Assembly: GCA_947573135.1 (NCBI GenBank)
Contig: CANPDU010000008.1
Span: 1 to 64,000, forward strand
From: an uncultured Bacteroidales bacterium
Lineage (GTDB): Bacteria > Bacteroidota > Bacteroidia > Bacteroidales > Muribaculaceae
Direction of reading: 5' to 3'
Length of the DNA stretch: 64,000 nucleotides
The notes beneath the pieces were generated by a model that did no database searches, was not told the DNA's origin, and saw nothing but the letters and a program-made list of their open reading frames with translations. Within the stretch, counting starts at the first letter, position 1. The number at the start of each line of letters is the position of its first letter. The position numbers and the translations under genes are program-made. Shown piece after piece: positions 53,867 to 62,558 of the stretch.

Positions 53867-55597
53867 TTAGATTACGTCGTCCTCTACTGTTTCGAGATCG
53901 TCCTCAACCGGAGCGGCTTCTTCAGTATCGCTTGTAGCAGCCTCGAGTTTCTTCATGATAGAGAAGATAAATGCTGCCGACAGCAGACAGAGTCCGATAA
54001 GTATTGTCCAAAGCAGAGCCACATCGATCTTGTCCCAGAGCATGGCAGGAATGGCGGTCAGGAAGTTACCGATAGCGGTAGCCCCGAACCAGCAGCCCAT
54101 CATCGCGCCCTTATACTTGGGAGGAGCGACTTTCGACACGAATGAGATGCCCATCGGCGAAAGCAGAAGCTCGGCAAATGTCAGCACCAGATATGTTCCC
54201 ATAAGCCAGTTAGGGCTGACGAGGGTCGATGCCTGACCTTCAGCGGGAGCTATGCCGAGACCGATCGATCCTATGGCCATCACTCCGAAGCCAAGACCGG
54301 CCACAAGCATACCGTAACCGATTTTACGCGGAGCCGAAGGATCCTTCTGTTTCTTGGCGAGCCATGAGAACAGAGCGACCGAGAACGGCGTAAGAGCTAC
54401 GACATAGAACGGATTGAACTGCTGGAAAATCTGAGGCTGAAGACCGGTTACGGGATCTTCGGTCGAAGTGTAGAAGAAATAGAGTCCGGTCAGAGCCGCC
54501 AAAAGAACAATCGCCGAAATAATGCGCGATGTGCGGCCTTTGCTCTGTATAAGGTTAAATGTAGCATAGACGCCGACTACGATCGTCGCAAGCGCCCAGA
54601 CGTTGAATGCTATTCGCGTCCAGCCGTAGCATTCCGAAGTGGTGAAAGCTTCGGCGAATTTAGTCAGCGTAAGACCGTTCTGGTGGAACACCATCCAGAA
54701 GAAGATCACGACGGTGAACACAAGCAAAAGAGCCGTGATGCGGCTTTTTGTCTGCTCTTTAGTGAGTTCTTTCACAGGAGCCCCGTTAGATGAAGCGGCT
54801 GCAGTCTTATTGTCAGACACCGATGCATATGTCCGGCGGCCGGCTTTATAGATGATAAACGACAGCACCATCGAACCGCAGGCCACTGCAAACGCATAGC
54901 TGTAGCCCGTCGATATCGTGGCCATATATGTTTTGCACCATGCCATGAGATCGGCGGGCGACTTGGCAAATTCAGTCAGAAGCAGAAGTTTGTCAGGATC
55001 GATCTCGTCGCCTGCGATAAACTTGTTGCAGAGGCCCGGTATAGCAGGATTGTAGACAAGATCCTGAGCGGCGAGAGCAACTTTGCAGAGCGCTTCGGTC
55101 ACCGACGGAGCAAACATCGCGCCGATATTGATCGCCATATAGAACAATGAGAAGGCAACATCGCGCTTGCTGCTGTAACGCGGATCATTGTAAAGATCGC
55201 CTACCATTACCTGAAGATTGCCCTTGAAAAGGCCGGTACCGCAGGATATAAGCAGCAGCGCGAGCAGCATGATATAGAATGCCGGCGAAGCGAAGGCCGA
55301 ACCTTCGGGCATCGAGGTCGGTATGGCCATCACAAGATAGCCCAGGAACATCACGATTATACCTAAGGTAACAGTCTTCTGGAAATTCCATTTATCGGCG
55401 ATCGCACCGCCGACCATCGGCATAAAATAGACAAGAGCGAGGAATGTCGAGTAGATCAGACCTGCGGTTGCCGTCGGCAGAGCAAATTTCGCCTGAAGAA
55501 ACAGCAGAAGGATCGCAAGCATGGTGTAGTAGCCAAAACGTTCGCCCGTATTGGCAAGCGCCAGGACGTACAATCCTTTGGGTTGATTTTTGAACAT
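53867..55597 (-). CDS. POT-family proton-coupled peptide transporter
   Basis: 576 residues, about 14 hydrophobic segments. The N-terminal GERFGYYTMLAILLLFLQAKF carries the POT ExxERFxYY-type signature, and SCGTGLFKGNLQVMVGDLY matches the second PTR motif. The C-terminal tail is acidic (EEAAPVEDDLETVEDD). Expected to import di- and tripeptides with protons. First gene of the operon POT, GT2, pyrC, Ca-ATPase, which has mixed functions; co-transcription is inferred from gaps of 15, -8 and 2 bases. Confidence 0.93.
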   Translation of the reverse strand: MFKNQPKGLYVLALANTGERFGYYTMLAILLLFLQAKFALPTATAGLIYSTFLALVYFMPMVGGAIADKWNFQKTVTLGIIVMFLGYLVMAIPTSMPEGSAFASPAFYIMLLALLLISCGTGLFKGNLQVMVGDLYNDPRYSSKRDVAFSLFYMAINIGAMFAPSVTEALCKVALAAQDLVYNPAIPGLCNKFIAGDEIDPDKLLLLTEFAKSPADLMAWCKTYMATISTGYSYAFAVACGSMVLSFIIYKAGRRTYASVSDNKTAAASSNGAPVKELTKEQTKSRITALLLVFTVVIFFWMVFHQNGLTLTKFAEAFTTSECYGWTRIAFNVWALATIVVGVYATFNLIQSKGRTSRIISAIVLLAALTGLYFFYTSTEDPVTGLQPQIFQQFNPFYVVALTPFSVALFSWLAKKQKDPSAPRKIGYGMLVAGLGFGVMAIGSIGLGIAPAEGQASTLVSPNWLMGTYLVLTFAELLLSPMGISFVSKVAPPKYKGAMMGCWFGATAIGNFLTAIPAMLWDKIDVALLWTILIGLCLLSAAFIFSIMKKLEAATSDTEEAAPVEDDLETVEDDVI

Positions 55598-55647
55598 AAT
55601 GTTGGAGTTATTTTAGTTTTGATATTTCCTTTGCGGTTTTTAACGCG

Positions 55648-55678
55648 CTAAGATACTAAAATAAATCGTAACTCGCAA
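55648..55678 (-). promoter_or_regulatory. promoter of the POT operon, variant -7 box
   Basis: TTG (55678-55676), a 20-base spacer and TATCTTAG (55655-55648) on the minus strand. The -7 box differs from TAnnTTTG in one base (A for the third T). The start codon is 50 bases downstream. Confidence 0.55.
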
Positions 55679-55736
55679 AAGCATACCGCCCCGCGGCTCA
55701 CGAGAGAACATTATTTAATAAAAACGATACATTTTT

Positions 55737-57053
55737 TCAGCGCAGACCGGCTTTCAGGAAGTCGTAAAGCTCGGGATTATGAAAACGCGGAACGCCGTCG
55801 GCTGTTATTTCGCCCTTCCTGTCCATAAAGTAACATGTCGGAAAACCCTGCAGATTAAAGGCAGCCATTAGCGCGTCTGACATTTCATCGTTCTCCACAA
55901 ATATATGCACGGCATTATTGACTGTCGGGACAAACTGCGCCCAGCTGTCGCGGTCTGATTTCAGCCAGAGTACGGCAAAGACCATATCCGTATCCTTGAA
56001 CTTCTGCCTTATATCCTCGCTCTCGCTCAATGAAGCACGGCATGGTCCGCACCATGTCGCACTGATGTCCAGATAGACCGGACGGCCGCCATACTCCGAC
56101 CGCAGCCAGTCCAGCGGCTTCGCGCCGTCAAATGATTCGGTTTTTCCGGAGCGATATACAATTATACTGCCCCGCCCGACTTTTGTCAGATCTATTTCCG
56201 CCCTGGTCTTTCCGTAAATACGGTCATAATAAGCCGTATCGGCAAAATCAGATCTGAGCGGAACCGTATCTTCAGAAATCGCCGCATACATCAGATCACG
56301 GATCAGACCTTTAGGTGTGCGTCCTATTATATCCGGAGACCTGCGGCACAAGGCCGACAAGTGGTATGGAAAAATCATTACACGTGCATTGTCCTCATTG
56401 TAGATATCAAAAATAGAATCTGTAAATAATGTCCGTGCATCAGTGTCTTCCTCTCCGATGTAATCAATAGCCTGATTGGCGATCGAAAAAACATTCATCA
56501 TCCTGAGCATCTCGGCAGCCTCGGCAGAGACGTCGTTATCGGCCACATAGCTGTCGATAATCGCCTGTTTGGCGGCAACTTCGTTTTTAAATGCCTGAAG
56601 ATATCCGCTCACCGGTGTTTTCGGGTTCGGCAGACTGACATCAAAATAGATCTTGTTCAGATTTTGCGCCGCGTGTGAAAATTCTTCGTTCAGCCCGGCA
56701 TGATCACCGCTTACATGAAAACCGACAGGCGTTACGGATGCATCAGCCTCAATATGCACAGAATCTCCCGGCTCCGCATAGCATTCTATGAAATTTCTGC
56801 CATATGCTATGGTAAACGTATGTCCGTAAGATAATGGAATTTTCTCGCTGAAACATCCCGATGAATCGAGCTCGACAAAACGCCTGACTGACTTTTCACA
56901 GATATCGCATTCGTTGATTATGAGTGACCGGCGTCCGTCGTCTGCGATTCCTGAAAAGCGTCCTGTCACGGTTATCGAATCTGTCATTGAAACCGCGCCT
57001 GCGTTCAGTGATATTACAGCCGACAACAACAGTAGATTTCGTAATATGCTCAT
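55737..57053 (-). CDS. TlpA-like thioredoxin-domain protein
   Basis: 438 residues with signal peptide (ISLNAGAVSM). The N-terminal 280 residues are a beta-sandwich plus helical region typical of Bacteroidetes DUF4369-like/TlpA fusions. The C-terminal thioredoxin-like domain (about 300-438) carries SATWCGPCRAS, the CxxC active site. It should act as a periplasmic thiol-disulfide oxidoreductase; partners unknown. It lies eight bases after a second TlpA-like gene with the same layout, probably in one transcript. Confidence 0.83.
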   Translation of the reverse strand: MSILRNLLLLSAVISLNAGAVSMTDSITVTGRFSGIADDGRRSLIINECDICEKSVRRFVELDSSGCFSEKIPLSYGHTFTIAYGRNFIECYAEPGDSVHIEADASVTPVGFHVSGDHAGLNEEFSHAAQNLNKIYFDVSLPNPKTPVSGYLQAFKNEVAAKQAIIDSYVADNDVSAEAAEMLRMMNVFSIANQAIDYIGEEDTDARTLFTDSIFDIYNEDNARVMIFPYHLSALCRRSPDIIGRTPKGLIRDLMYAAISEDTVPLRSDFADTAYYDRIYGKTRAEIDLTKVGRGSIIVYRSGKTESFDGAKPLDWLRSEYGGRPVYLDISATWCGPCRASLSESEDIRQKFKDTDMVFAVLWLKSDRDSWAQFVPTVNNAVHIFVENDEMSDALMAAFNLQGFPTCYFMDRKGEITADGVPRFHNPELYDFLKAGLR

Positions 57054-57061
57054 GACTGTTA

Positions 57062-58666
57062 TTATTTATTCAGTTTGATTTCTACGATTTGGGCAAGATC
57101 TTCTGCAGTCGGATTTACCATAATCACAGTTCCGTCACCATCGACAAGAAACGTTCCGCCGCCGGCATTGCCCAGACCGTTAAGACGCCATATCTGATTT
57201 TCATCATTAAGTTCAAGATAATTGGGCCACGGATAGCCGTCCTGATCTATCGCCGCCTGCATGTTTTCGGCTTGCGTCTCACGGGCGATGCCTATAACCT
57301 TAAATCCCCTGTCCTTATATTTTTCGTAGATAGGGATAACCGATTTCGAGTTTACACGGCACGGTCCGCACCATGAAGCCCACAGATCGATCAGAGTCAG
57401 ATGGCCGCCCATCAGGTCCGATATCTTTACCTTGCCGCCTTTACCGTCAGACAGCTCATAGTCAATGTATTTCTTGCCCGGCTTCAGCCTGTATGCGGCA
57501 ACGGCCATGCTGACCTTGTCATGATATGGATGCTCAGGACGATAGTTTTTAAAATTCTTTTCATAAAAATCAATAACGCCCTGCATCGCGTCTTCGTCTC
57601 TGGAATACTGCAGTTCGTCCAGCACAAATTTCAGGCCTGTGAGTGAAGGATGCTGAGCAAGATAAGCCACGCGCTCCGTGCGGAAAGCCGACATCAGACT
57701 GTCGCCCGCGGCTTTCATAGCCTTACCTTTCTCCGTGAGATAATCTGCAGGGTTGAAATTGCGCTGAAGAGCGATGCGCTCTTCTCCATCTGCGTTTCTG
57801 ATTTTCTCAATCATGATGTCGAAGTCGGGCGTATACATTTCTTCTTTGGTCATATTCCTGCGCTTCTCATTATAGTCACGCAAATGCTCATCCTGCCACT
57901 GCTTCAGAAATTTCTCAAATCCATCGGCTTTTTTCTGCTCTTCTGTTTCACCTGTCACAATTCGCTCATCATCCTGAATATCAAACCTCACTGTTCCGTC
58001 ACACGTAAAAAAGTGACAGGGCCTCCATGCGCCGCCCATATATTCATTCCACGGCACGAGCGAATAGATCCTGTCGGGCTCACAATGGAAATCGTAAGCA
58101 AACCGGCCGCTGTCGACCGGAATGCTGTAAGTCTGTCCGGTGCGGAAATCAACATCAAACTCTGACAGAATAAGACGAGTGTACGCCGGATTGCTGACCG
58201 TTCCCTCAAGCCGGCATGTCACGCTGCCCGAAGTCAGAGCATCTTCAAGGCTCACGCCCGTGATTTTAAATGCTCCGGGAGCGTCTTCCTCAATATAGTC
58301 AAACCCGGTATCACCGTCTTCAAGAGCCTCAAACTTCATTACAAACGGGATGTGCCAGTCCTCACTCGGATAAACCTCCTTGTCGGGCTCTATGCCCTCG
58401 ATGCCTATAAGCCGGCAGATCTTTCCGCTATTATTGCCCTTTATATACGATTTGCTGCTTACTCTCACCCACGAATCAGGTCTTGAATAAAGATCGGCGG
58501 ACACATAAGTCGTATCCGCACCCGACTCGACCCGACGTATTTCCAGCGCTCCGGTATTATTTGTTTCAAAATAGGGGAAGTCAATAGATTTTGTTTCAGC
58601 ATTTGACACGTGAGATGTTCCCAACGCAACTGCCGCAAAAAGCATATAGTTAAACCATGTCCTCAT
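57062..58666 (-). CDS. TlpA-like thioredoxin-domain protein
   Basis: 534 residues with signal peptide (AVALGTSHVSNAE). A long N-terminal region (about 25-380) contains beta-rich and charged helical parts (RNMTKEEMYTPDFDIMIEKI). The C-terminal thioredoxin domain (about 395-534) has LIDLWASWCGPCRVNSK and the cis-Pro-like GGGTFLVDGDG. Predicted periplasmic reductase. It has no close sequence resemblance to its neighbour outside the thioredoxin domain, so the pair looks functionally linked rather than freshly duplicated. Upstream promoter with a TAACTTAG -7 box. Confidence 0.83.
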   Translation of the reverse strand: MRTWFNYMLFAAVALGTSHVSNAETKSIDFPYFETNNTGALEIRRVESGADTTYVSADLYSRPDSWVRVSSKSYIKGNNSGKICRLIGIEGIEPDKEVYPSEDWHIPFVMKFEALEDGDTGFDYIEEDAPGAFKITGVSLEDALTSGSVTCRLEGTVSNPAYTRLILSEFDVDFRTGQTYSIPVDSGRFAYDFHCEPDRIYSLVPWNEYMGGAWRPCHFFTCDGTVRFDIQDDERIVTGETEEQKKADGFEKFLKQWQDEHLRDYNEKRRNMTKEEMYTPDFDIMIEKIRNADGEERIALQRNFNPADYLTEKGKAMKAAGDSLMSAFRTERVAYLAQHPSLTGLKFVLDELQYSRDEDAMQGVIDFYEKNFKNYRPEHPYHDKVSMAVAAYRLKPGKKYIDYELSDGKGGKVKISDLMGGHLTLIDLWASWCGPCRVNSKSVIPIYEKYKDRGFKVIGIARETQAENMQAAIDQDGYPWPNYLELNDENQIWRLNGLGNAGGGTFLVDGDGTVIMVNPTAEDLAQIVEIKLNK

Positions 58667-58709
58667 GACTGTAGATGAATTTATAAGATATATAATTAGT
58701 TTCGCGGCG

Positions 58710-58741
58710 CTAAGTTACTGTTTTTTTTTATTTTACGACAA
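58710..58741 (-). promoter_or_regulatory. promoter of the TlpA-like pair, variant -7 box
   Basis: TTG (58741-58739), a 21-base spacer and TAACTTAG (58717-58710) on the minus strand, 44 bases before the ATG. Same TAnnTTAG variant as at the POT promoter. The remaining bases up to 58802 are T-rich and hold no gene. Confidence 0.55.
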
Positions 58742-58802
58742 AAACAGCTCGCAAAAAATGCAAGCCGCCTGTGATTTAATGTATATAAGATCTGTTTCGG
58801 AG

Positions 58803-59231
58803 TCAAGCCTGCGAACGGGCTTTGAACGCCATAGCATACATTTTCATCTGTTTCACCATGGCTACAAGGCCGTTGCTTCTGGTCGGCGAAAGATGCTCGC
58901 CCAAGCCTATATCATTTATAAAATGGAGATCTGCGTTGATGATCTCGTCGGGTGTATGGCCGTTAAGGACACTGATGAGCAAGGATATTATTCCTTTCAC
59001 GATTATCGCGTCGCTGTCGGCAGTATAATGGATCCGGCCCTCGTCATCGGTTTCTGCGTCGAGCCACACCCGGCTCTGACAGCCTTCGATAAGATTTTGC
59101 GGTGTCTTTTTGCTCTCGTCGATTTCAGGCAGCGCATTGCCGAGATCTATGATATATCCGTAGCGGTCCATCCAGTCGTCGATGTCGCCGAATTCCGCTA
59201 TTAGTTCCTGCTGTCGTTCTTCTATACTCAT
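58803..59231 (-). CDS. SufE-family sulfur acceptor protein
   Basis: 142 residues. Accepts persulfide sulfur from a SufS-type cysteine desulfurase for Fe-S cluster assembly. The conserved LIEGCQSRVW carries the acceptor Cys at position 51, the same position as in E. coli SufE. WMDRYGYIIDLGNALPEI upstream is also typical. No suf operon is in the window. Its ATG overlaps the stop of the upstream M28 gene by one base (TAATG), so the two are translationally coupled. Confidence 0.92.
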   Translation of the reverse strand: MSIEERQQELIAEFGDIDDWMDRYGYIIDLGNALPEIDESKKTPQNLIEGCQSRVWLDAETDDEGRIHYTADSDAIIVKGIISLLISVLNGHTPDEIINADLHFINDIGLGEHLSPTRSNGLVAMVKQMKMYAMAFKARSQA

Positions 59232-60235
59232 TATAATGATTTCTCCTTATAAATGACATTAAGCACCGTTTTGCCTACCGCATCGAGAGTCTCACGGCTT
59301 ATATGCTGCATGTCATCATCAAGCGTGTGCCATGTAGCGGGAAAACTGCCTGTCACATCGCTCATATTCTCTATTATATCCGTCGTAGGTATTCCCGCAT
59401 CAATCAAAAACATATGATCGTCTACAACTGCCCCGCCGACCTCATTTACAAAGACATCTTTATAACCGAGTGAATTAGCTTCGCCCCATATTTTAACTGT
59501 TGCGCTTCTGGCTCGGTCATGGGATAATTGTTCACGATGGAAACGTGCCCCTATGCCTCCGACCATATCAAGCAGAATGCCATACGACGGCCTGTTGACT
59601 GAATTGTAAGGCATATGATTTATCCAGTATTGAGTGCCGAGACACCATGATTCGTCATTACTGATAAAACCGTTGCTGTTACCGTAATCCTCAGCATCGG
59701 TAAACAGAATATCTACACCGCAATCCGGAGCCTTCAGGCCGAGATTTCGTGCTATCTCAAGGATAACGCCCACTCCGCTGCCCCCGTCATTAGCTCCGGG
59801 CACCGGCTTTTCACGCTGTTCATCCGATGATTCCATATTTGCCCACGGACGGGTGTCCCAGTGCGCAACTAGAAGCACGCGATTGACTGCAGCGCTGTTA
59901 TATCTGGCAAAAATGTTTTTTATTGGAAGTTTATCTCCGTTAAACGCTTCTACGGTCGCATCCTGTTCTATGACAGTATCAGCGCCGAACTGACGCAAAC
60001 GATCGACAAGATAGCGGCCGCATGCCTGATGAGCCGCAGTTCCGGGCACTCGCGGGCCGAAAGCAACCTGATCGGCTATATACCGATATGCGCTGTCTCT
60101 GTCAAAACACCCCAAGAGTGCTGACGCAACGAGAGAGTCTCTCTGCGTCTCGGTTTTCCGGGCTGAACTTCCGCAAGAGCATATTATAGGCAGAAACAAT
60201 AAAGCAGAAGATAATAGGATTGGCAATCTATACAT
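59231..60235 (-). CDS. M28-family lipoprotein, glutaminyl-peptide cyclotransferase-like
   Basis: 334 residues from the ATG at 60235; the longer ORF runs into the promoter and overlaps tcdA. A lipoprotein-like signal ends ICSCGSS. The M28 zinc fold shows AHWDTRPWAN (His125), PGANDGGSG (Asp150), FTDAEDYG (Glu182), WCLGTQYW, GILLDMVGG, VDDHMFLID and WHTLDDDM. This whole set resembles the bacterial type II glutaminyl cyclases such as that of Porphyromonas gingivalis more than M28 aminopeptidases. Predicted role: convert N-terminal Gln of exported proteins to pyroglutamate in the periplasm. Own promoter; coupled to sufE. Confidence 0.8.
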   Translation of the reverse strand: MYRLPILLSSALLFLPIICSCGSSARKTETQRDSLVASALLGCFDRDSAYRYIADQVAFGPRVPGTAAHQACGRYLVDRLRQFGADTVIEQDATVEAFNGDKLPIKNIFARYNSAAVNRVLLVAHWDTRPWANMESSDEQREKPVPGANDGGSGVGVILEIARNLGLKAPDCGVDILFTDAEDYGNSNGFISNDESWCLGTQYWINHMPYNSVNRPSYGILLDMVGGIGARFHREQLSHDRARSATVKIWGEANSLGYKDVFVNEVGGAVVDDHMFLIDAGIPTTDIIENMSDVTGSFPATWHTLDDDMQHISRETLDAVGKTVLNVIYKEKSL

Positions 60236-60259
60236 ATTCTTATTTACTGCAAGACGATG

Positions 60260-60289
60260 CAAAGTTACGAAAAAGTTACAAGCTAACAA
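60260..60289 (-). promoter_or_regulatory. promoter of the glutaminyl-cyclase-like gene and sufE
   Basis: TTG (60289-60287), a 19-base spacer and TAACTTTG (60267-60260) on the minus strand, 24 bases before the ATG at 60235. It decides the start, because the longer ORF would begin upstream of the promoter. Confidence 0.7.
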
Positions 60290-60329
60290 CAAAAACGACA
60301 CACATATGCCATATTTAAACAAATTTAAC

Positions 60330-61121
60330 TTAATCACAACTCCGTTTAACGATTTCCTCTATGACCAGACCGGATAGCGTAAGACCGAAGATTGCCGTTA
60401 TGTGCATAAGCGACCCGTTTATTCTCGCCTTAACTGATGCTGTAAGGCCGGAGGGATCGGCCGAACCTATCTCGCATGACTCATCGCTTTCTCCGAGATT
60501 CTCCAGCAATTCATCACTGTAGACACATTGAAATTTACGCCGTGGCCAACGCTGCGTTTTTTTGAACCTCTGGCGCAACGCTCTGGCAAGCGGACAACCT
60601 TCGACTTTACTGAATTCGGCAACCTTGATGCGTGTCGGATCGAGTTTTAGCGCAGCTCCCATTGACGAATAAAATTTTGCCCTCGAACGCGTTGCGTTCT
60701 CAATAAGAAGCATCTTGTCTTTTAATGAGTCGATCGCGTCTATGACATAATCATAGCTGTCAAGATCAAATTTTTCGGCTGTCTCGGCTGTATAGACCGC
60801 ACATCTCGCGTCAATGTCAAGTTGCGGATTGATTGTCAGGAGATGCGATTTCATTGCGTCTACCTTGATAAGGCCGACGGTTTCGTTGGTCGCCATCAGC
60901 TGACGGTTGATGTTACTGACACTCACACGGTCACAATCTACAATCGTTATATGGCCTATCCCGCTGCGCACAAGGCTTTCGACGCACCAAGATCCGACGC
61001 CGCCTATGCCGAAAACAATTACTCTTGCATCCGCCATGTGTGCCATCGCCTTATCGCCCAACAGCCTGCGCGATCTGCTGAATATTTCGTCTCCGTTTAC
61101 CACCACAGATGCCTGTCGCAC
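60330..61121 (-). CDS. tcdA: tRNA threonylcarbamoyladenosine dehydratase
   Basis: 263 residues, E1-like/ThiF fold. Dehydrates t6A37 of tRNA to the cyclic form ct6A. The ATP-binding VIVFGIGGVGSWCVESLVRS, IVDCDRVSVSNINRQL and YDYVIDAIDSLKDKMLLIE match TcdA (CsdL/YgdL). A GTG start at 61121 is used, since no in-frame ATG lies between it and the upstream gene's stop, four bases away. Same transcript as the WcaJ-like gene is likely. Confidence 0.9.
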   Translation of the reverse strand: MRQASVVVNGDEIFSRSRRLLGDKAMAHMADARVIVFGIGGVGSWCVESLVRSGIGHITIVDCDRVSVSNINRQLMATNETVGLIKVDAMKSHLLTINPQLDIDARCAVYTAETAEKFDLDSYDYVIDAIDSLKDKMLLIENATRSRAKFYSSMGAALKLDPTRIKVAEFSKVEGCPLARALRQRFKKTQRWPRRKFQCVYSDELLENLGESDESCEIGSADPSGLTASVKARINGSLMHITAIFGLTLSGLVIEEIVKRSCD

Positions 61122-61125
61122 ATTA

Positions 61126-62526
61126 TTAATACGCGTTACGCTCGCCCTGGAAAACGTTTAAAACCGTGCGCACTATTATCTTGAGATCAAGCAAAAAAGT
61201 CCAGTTCTCAATATACCATACATCGTATTCGACACGCCGTTCCATTTTCCACAACTTATCGGTAACACCTCTGTAACCGTTGACCTGTGCCCAACCGGTG
61301 ATACCGGGCTTGACTATATGACGGACCATGTAATGATCGATAAGCTTCGAATAATCCTCTGTATGTTTCAGCATATGAGGCCGCGGACCGACTACAGACA
61401 TATCGCCTTTCCATACATTTATAAACTGTGGCAGTTCATCGATACTCGAACGCCGCAGAAAATCACCGAGTTTTGTCTTACGTTTGTCGTCTTTGGTTGC
61501 CTGACAGGTATCCGCATCTTTATTAACACGCATTGTACGGAATTTCAGACAATTGAACGAGCGTCCCTCATAGCCAGTCCTCTTCTGTCGGAAATACACC
61601 GGACCCGGCGACGACAATTTTATCGCGATTGCGACGGGAATATAGACAAGCGGGTAGACAGTCACAAGAAACAGCGACGAAGCGACCACGTCAAACAGAC
61701 GCTTGCTTGCCGCGTTAAACGGATTTTTTAGCGGATTACGCCTTCCGGCCAACACTGTTACAGAGCCGATATTGTGTAGTTCAAAACCGCGTCCCAGAGA
61801 TGGATCGGCGCTTGGCACCAGAAAAAATTCGGCATGATTTTCATCGGCAATCCTGATAACATCTTGCATCGTTCCGCTTTGATCCTCAGGATTGGTATAA
61901 TATATCTGATCGATATGATTGTCCGTCACGAATTTTTTGAGAGCTTCGGTATCGCCGACAAACTCATTCTTACGTTTGAATTCCTCACGGCACTCGGTAT
62001 CAAAGAAGCCTAACATCCTGTACCCGTATCCGGGATCGGAGTTCAGTTCTTCGCACAGTCGCTCGGCAGTCCGGTTGGTGCCTACAATGACGGTCCGCGT
62101 AAAATTATATCCCCGCCGTCTGAAATACTTGACCAGACGCCGAGACAAAAGATTCCACACCGGCAGAGCGAACACCATCATGCCATAATAGATCAGGTAT
62201 AACGACAGCGGTATCGGTTCTTTGCTCAGAATTTCGCTCAGCGAGAGGAAAAACAGCGCATGAAGTCCGACATTTATCAGGCTTTCGGCTACGACCCGAT
62301 CAAGCAATATCGTGCGGTCCCTATGTCTGAACCCTCGGTTTTTGACAATAACTGCCATATAGCTGATATTGATCAGAACCCACAAGAGTTTGTGTTCATA
62401 TGCCCCGATCGGTTTCGAAAGCCATAGAGTGAAAGCGAATACGACATTAAACAACACAAGATCGCTCAGACTGTAGCACAGTCTGAGATACTGACCCCAG
62501 CCGGATTGTCGCTTTCCTGCCGACAT
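61126..62526 (-). CDS. undecaprenyl-phosphate glucose phosphotransferase (WcaJ-like)
   Basis: 466 residues. Transfers a sugar-1-phosphate to undecaprenyl phosphate to start capsule or exopolysaccharide repeats. An N-terminal four-helix membrane part (about 15-130) and a Rossmann-like CoA-binding-type domain ([18 protein letters not shown], about 140-245) lead to the catalytic domain (about 275-466). The last shows [34 protein letters not shown] and [15 protein letters not shown]. The full-length polyisoprenyl-phosphate hexose-1-phosphate transferase layout is present. Neighbouring polysaccharide genes are absent from the window. Lies 32 bases after the DUF349 gene. Confidence 0.92.
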   Translation of the reverse strand: MSAGKRQSGWGQYLRLCYSLSDLVLFNVVFAFTLWLSKPIGAYEHKLLWVLINISYMAVIVKNRGFRHRDRTILLDRVVAESLINVGLHALFFLSLSEILSKEPIPLSLYLIYYGMMVFALPVWNLLSRRLVKYFRRRGYNFTRTVIVGTNRTAERLCEELNSDPGYGYRMLGFFDTECREEFKRKNEFVGDTEALKKFVTDNHIDQIYYTNPEDQSGTMQDVIRIADENHAEFFLVPSADPSLGRGFELHNIGSVTVLAGRRNPLKNPFNAASKRLFDVVASSLFLVTVYPLVYIPVAIAIKLSSPGPVYFRQKRTGYEGRSFNCLKFRTMRVNKDADTCQATKDDKRKTKLGDFLRRSSIDELPQFINVWKGDMSVVGPRPHMLKHTEDYSKLIDHYMVRHIVKPGITGWAQVNGYRGVTDKLWKMERRVEYDVWYIENWTFLLDLKIIVRTVLNVFQGERNAY

Positions 62527-62558
62527 AAGTTCTTGCTATTACGATGTCGCTCCGGGTT

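Noticed and set aside
60236-60337. 34-codon N-terminal extension of the M28 ORF
   Set aside because: It crosses the promoter at 60260-60289 and overlaps tcdA; the lipoprotein signal starts at the ATG at 60235.
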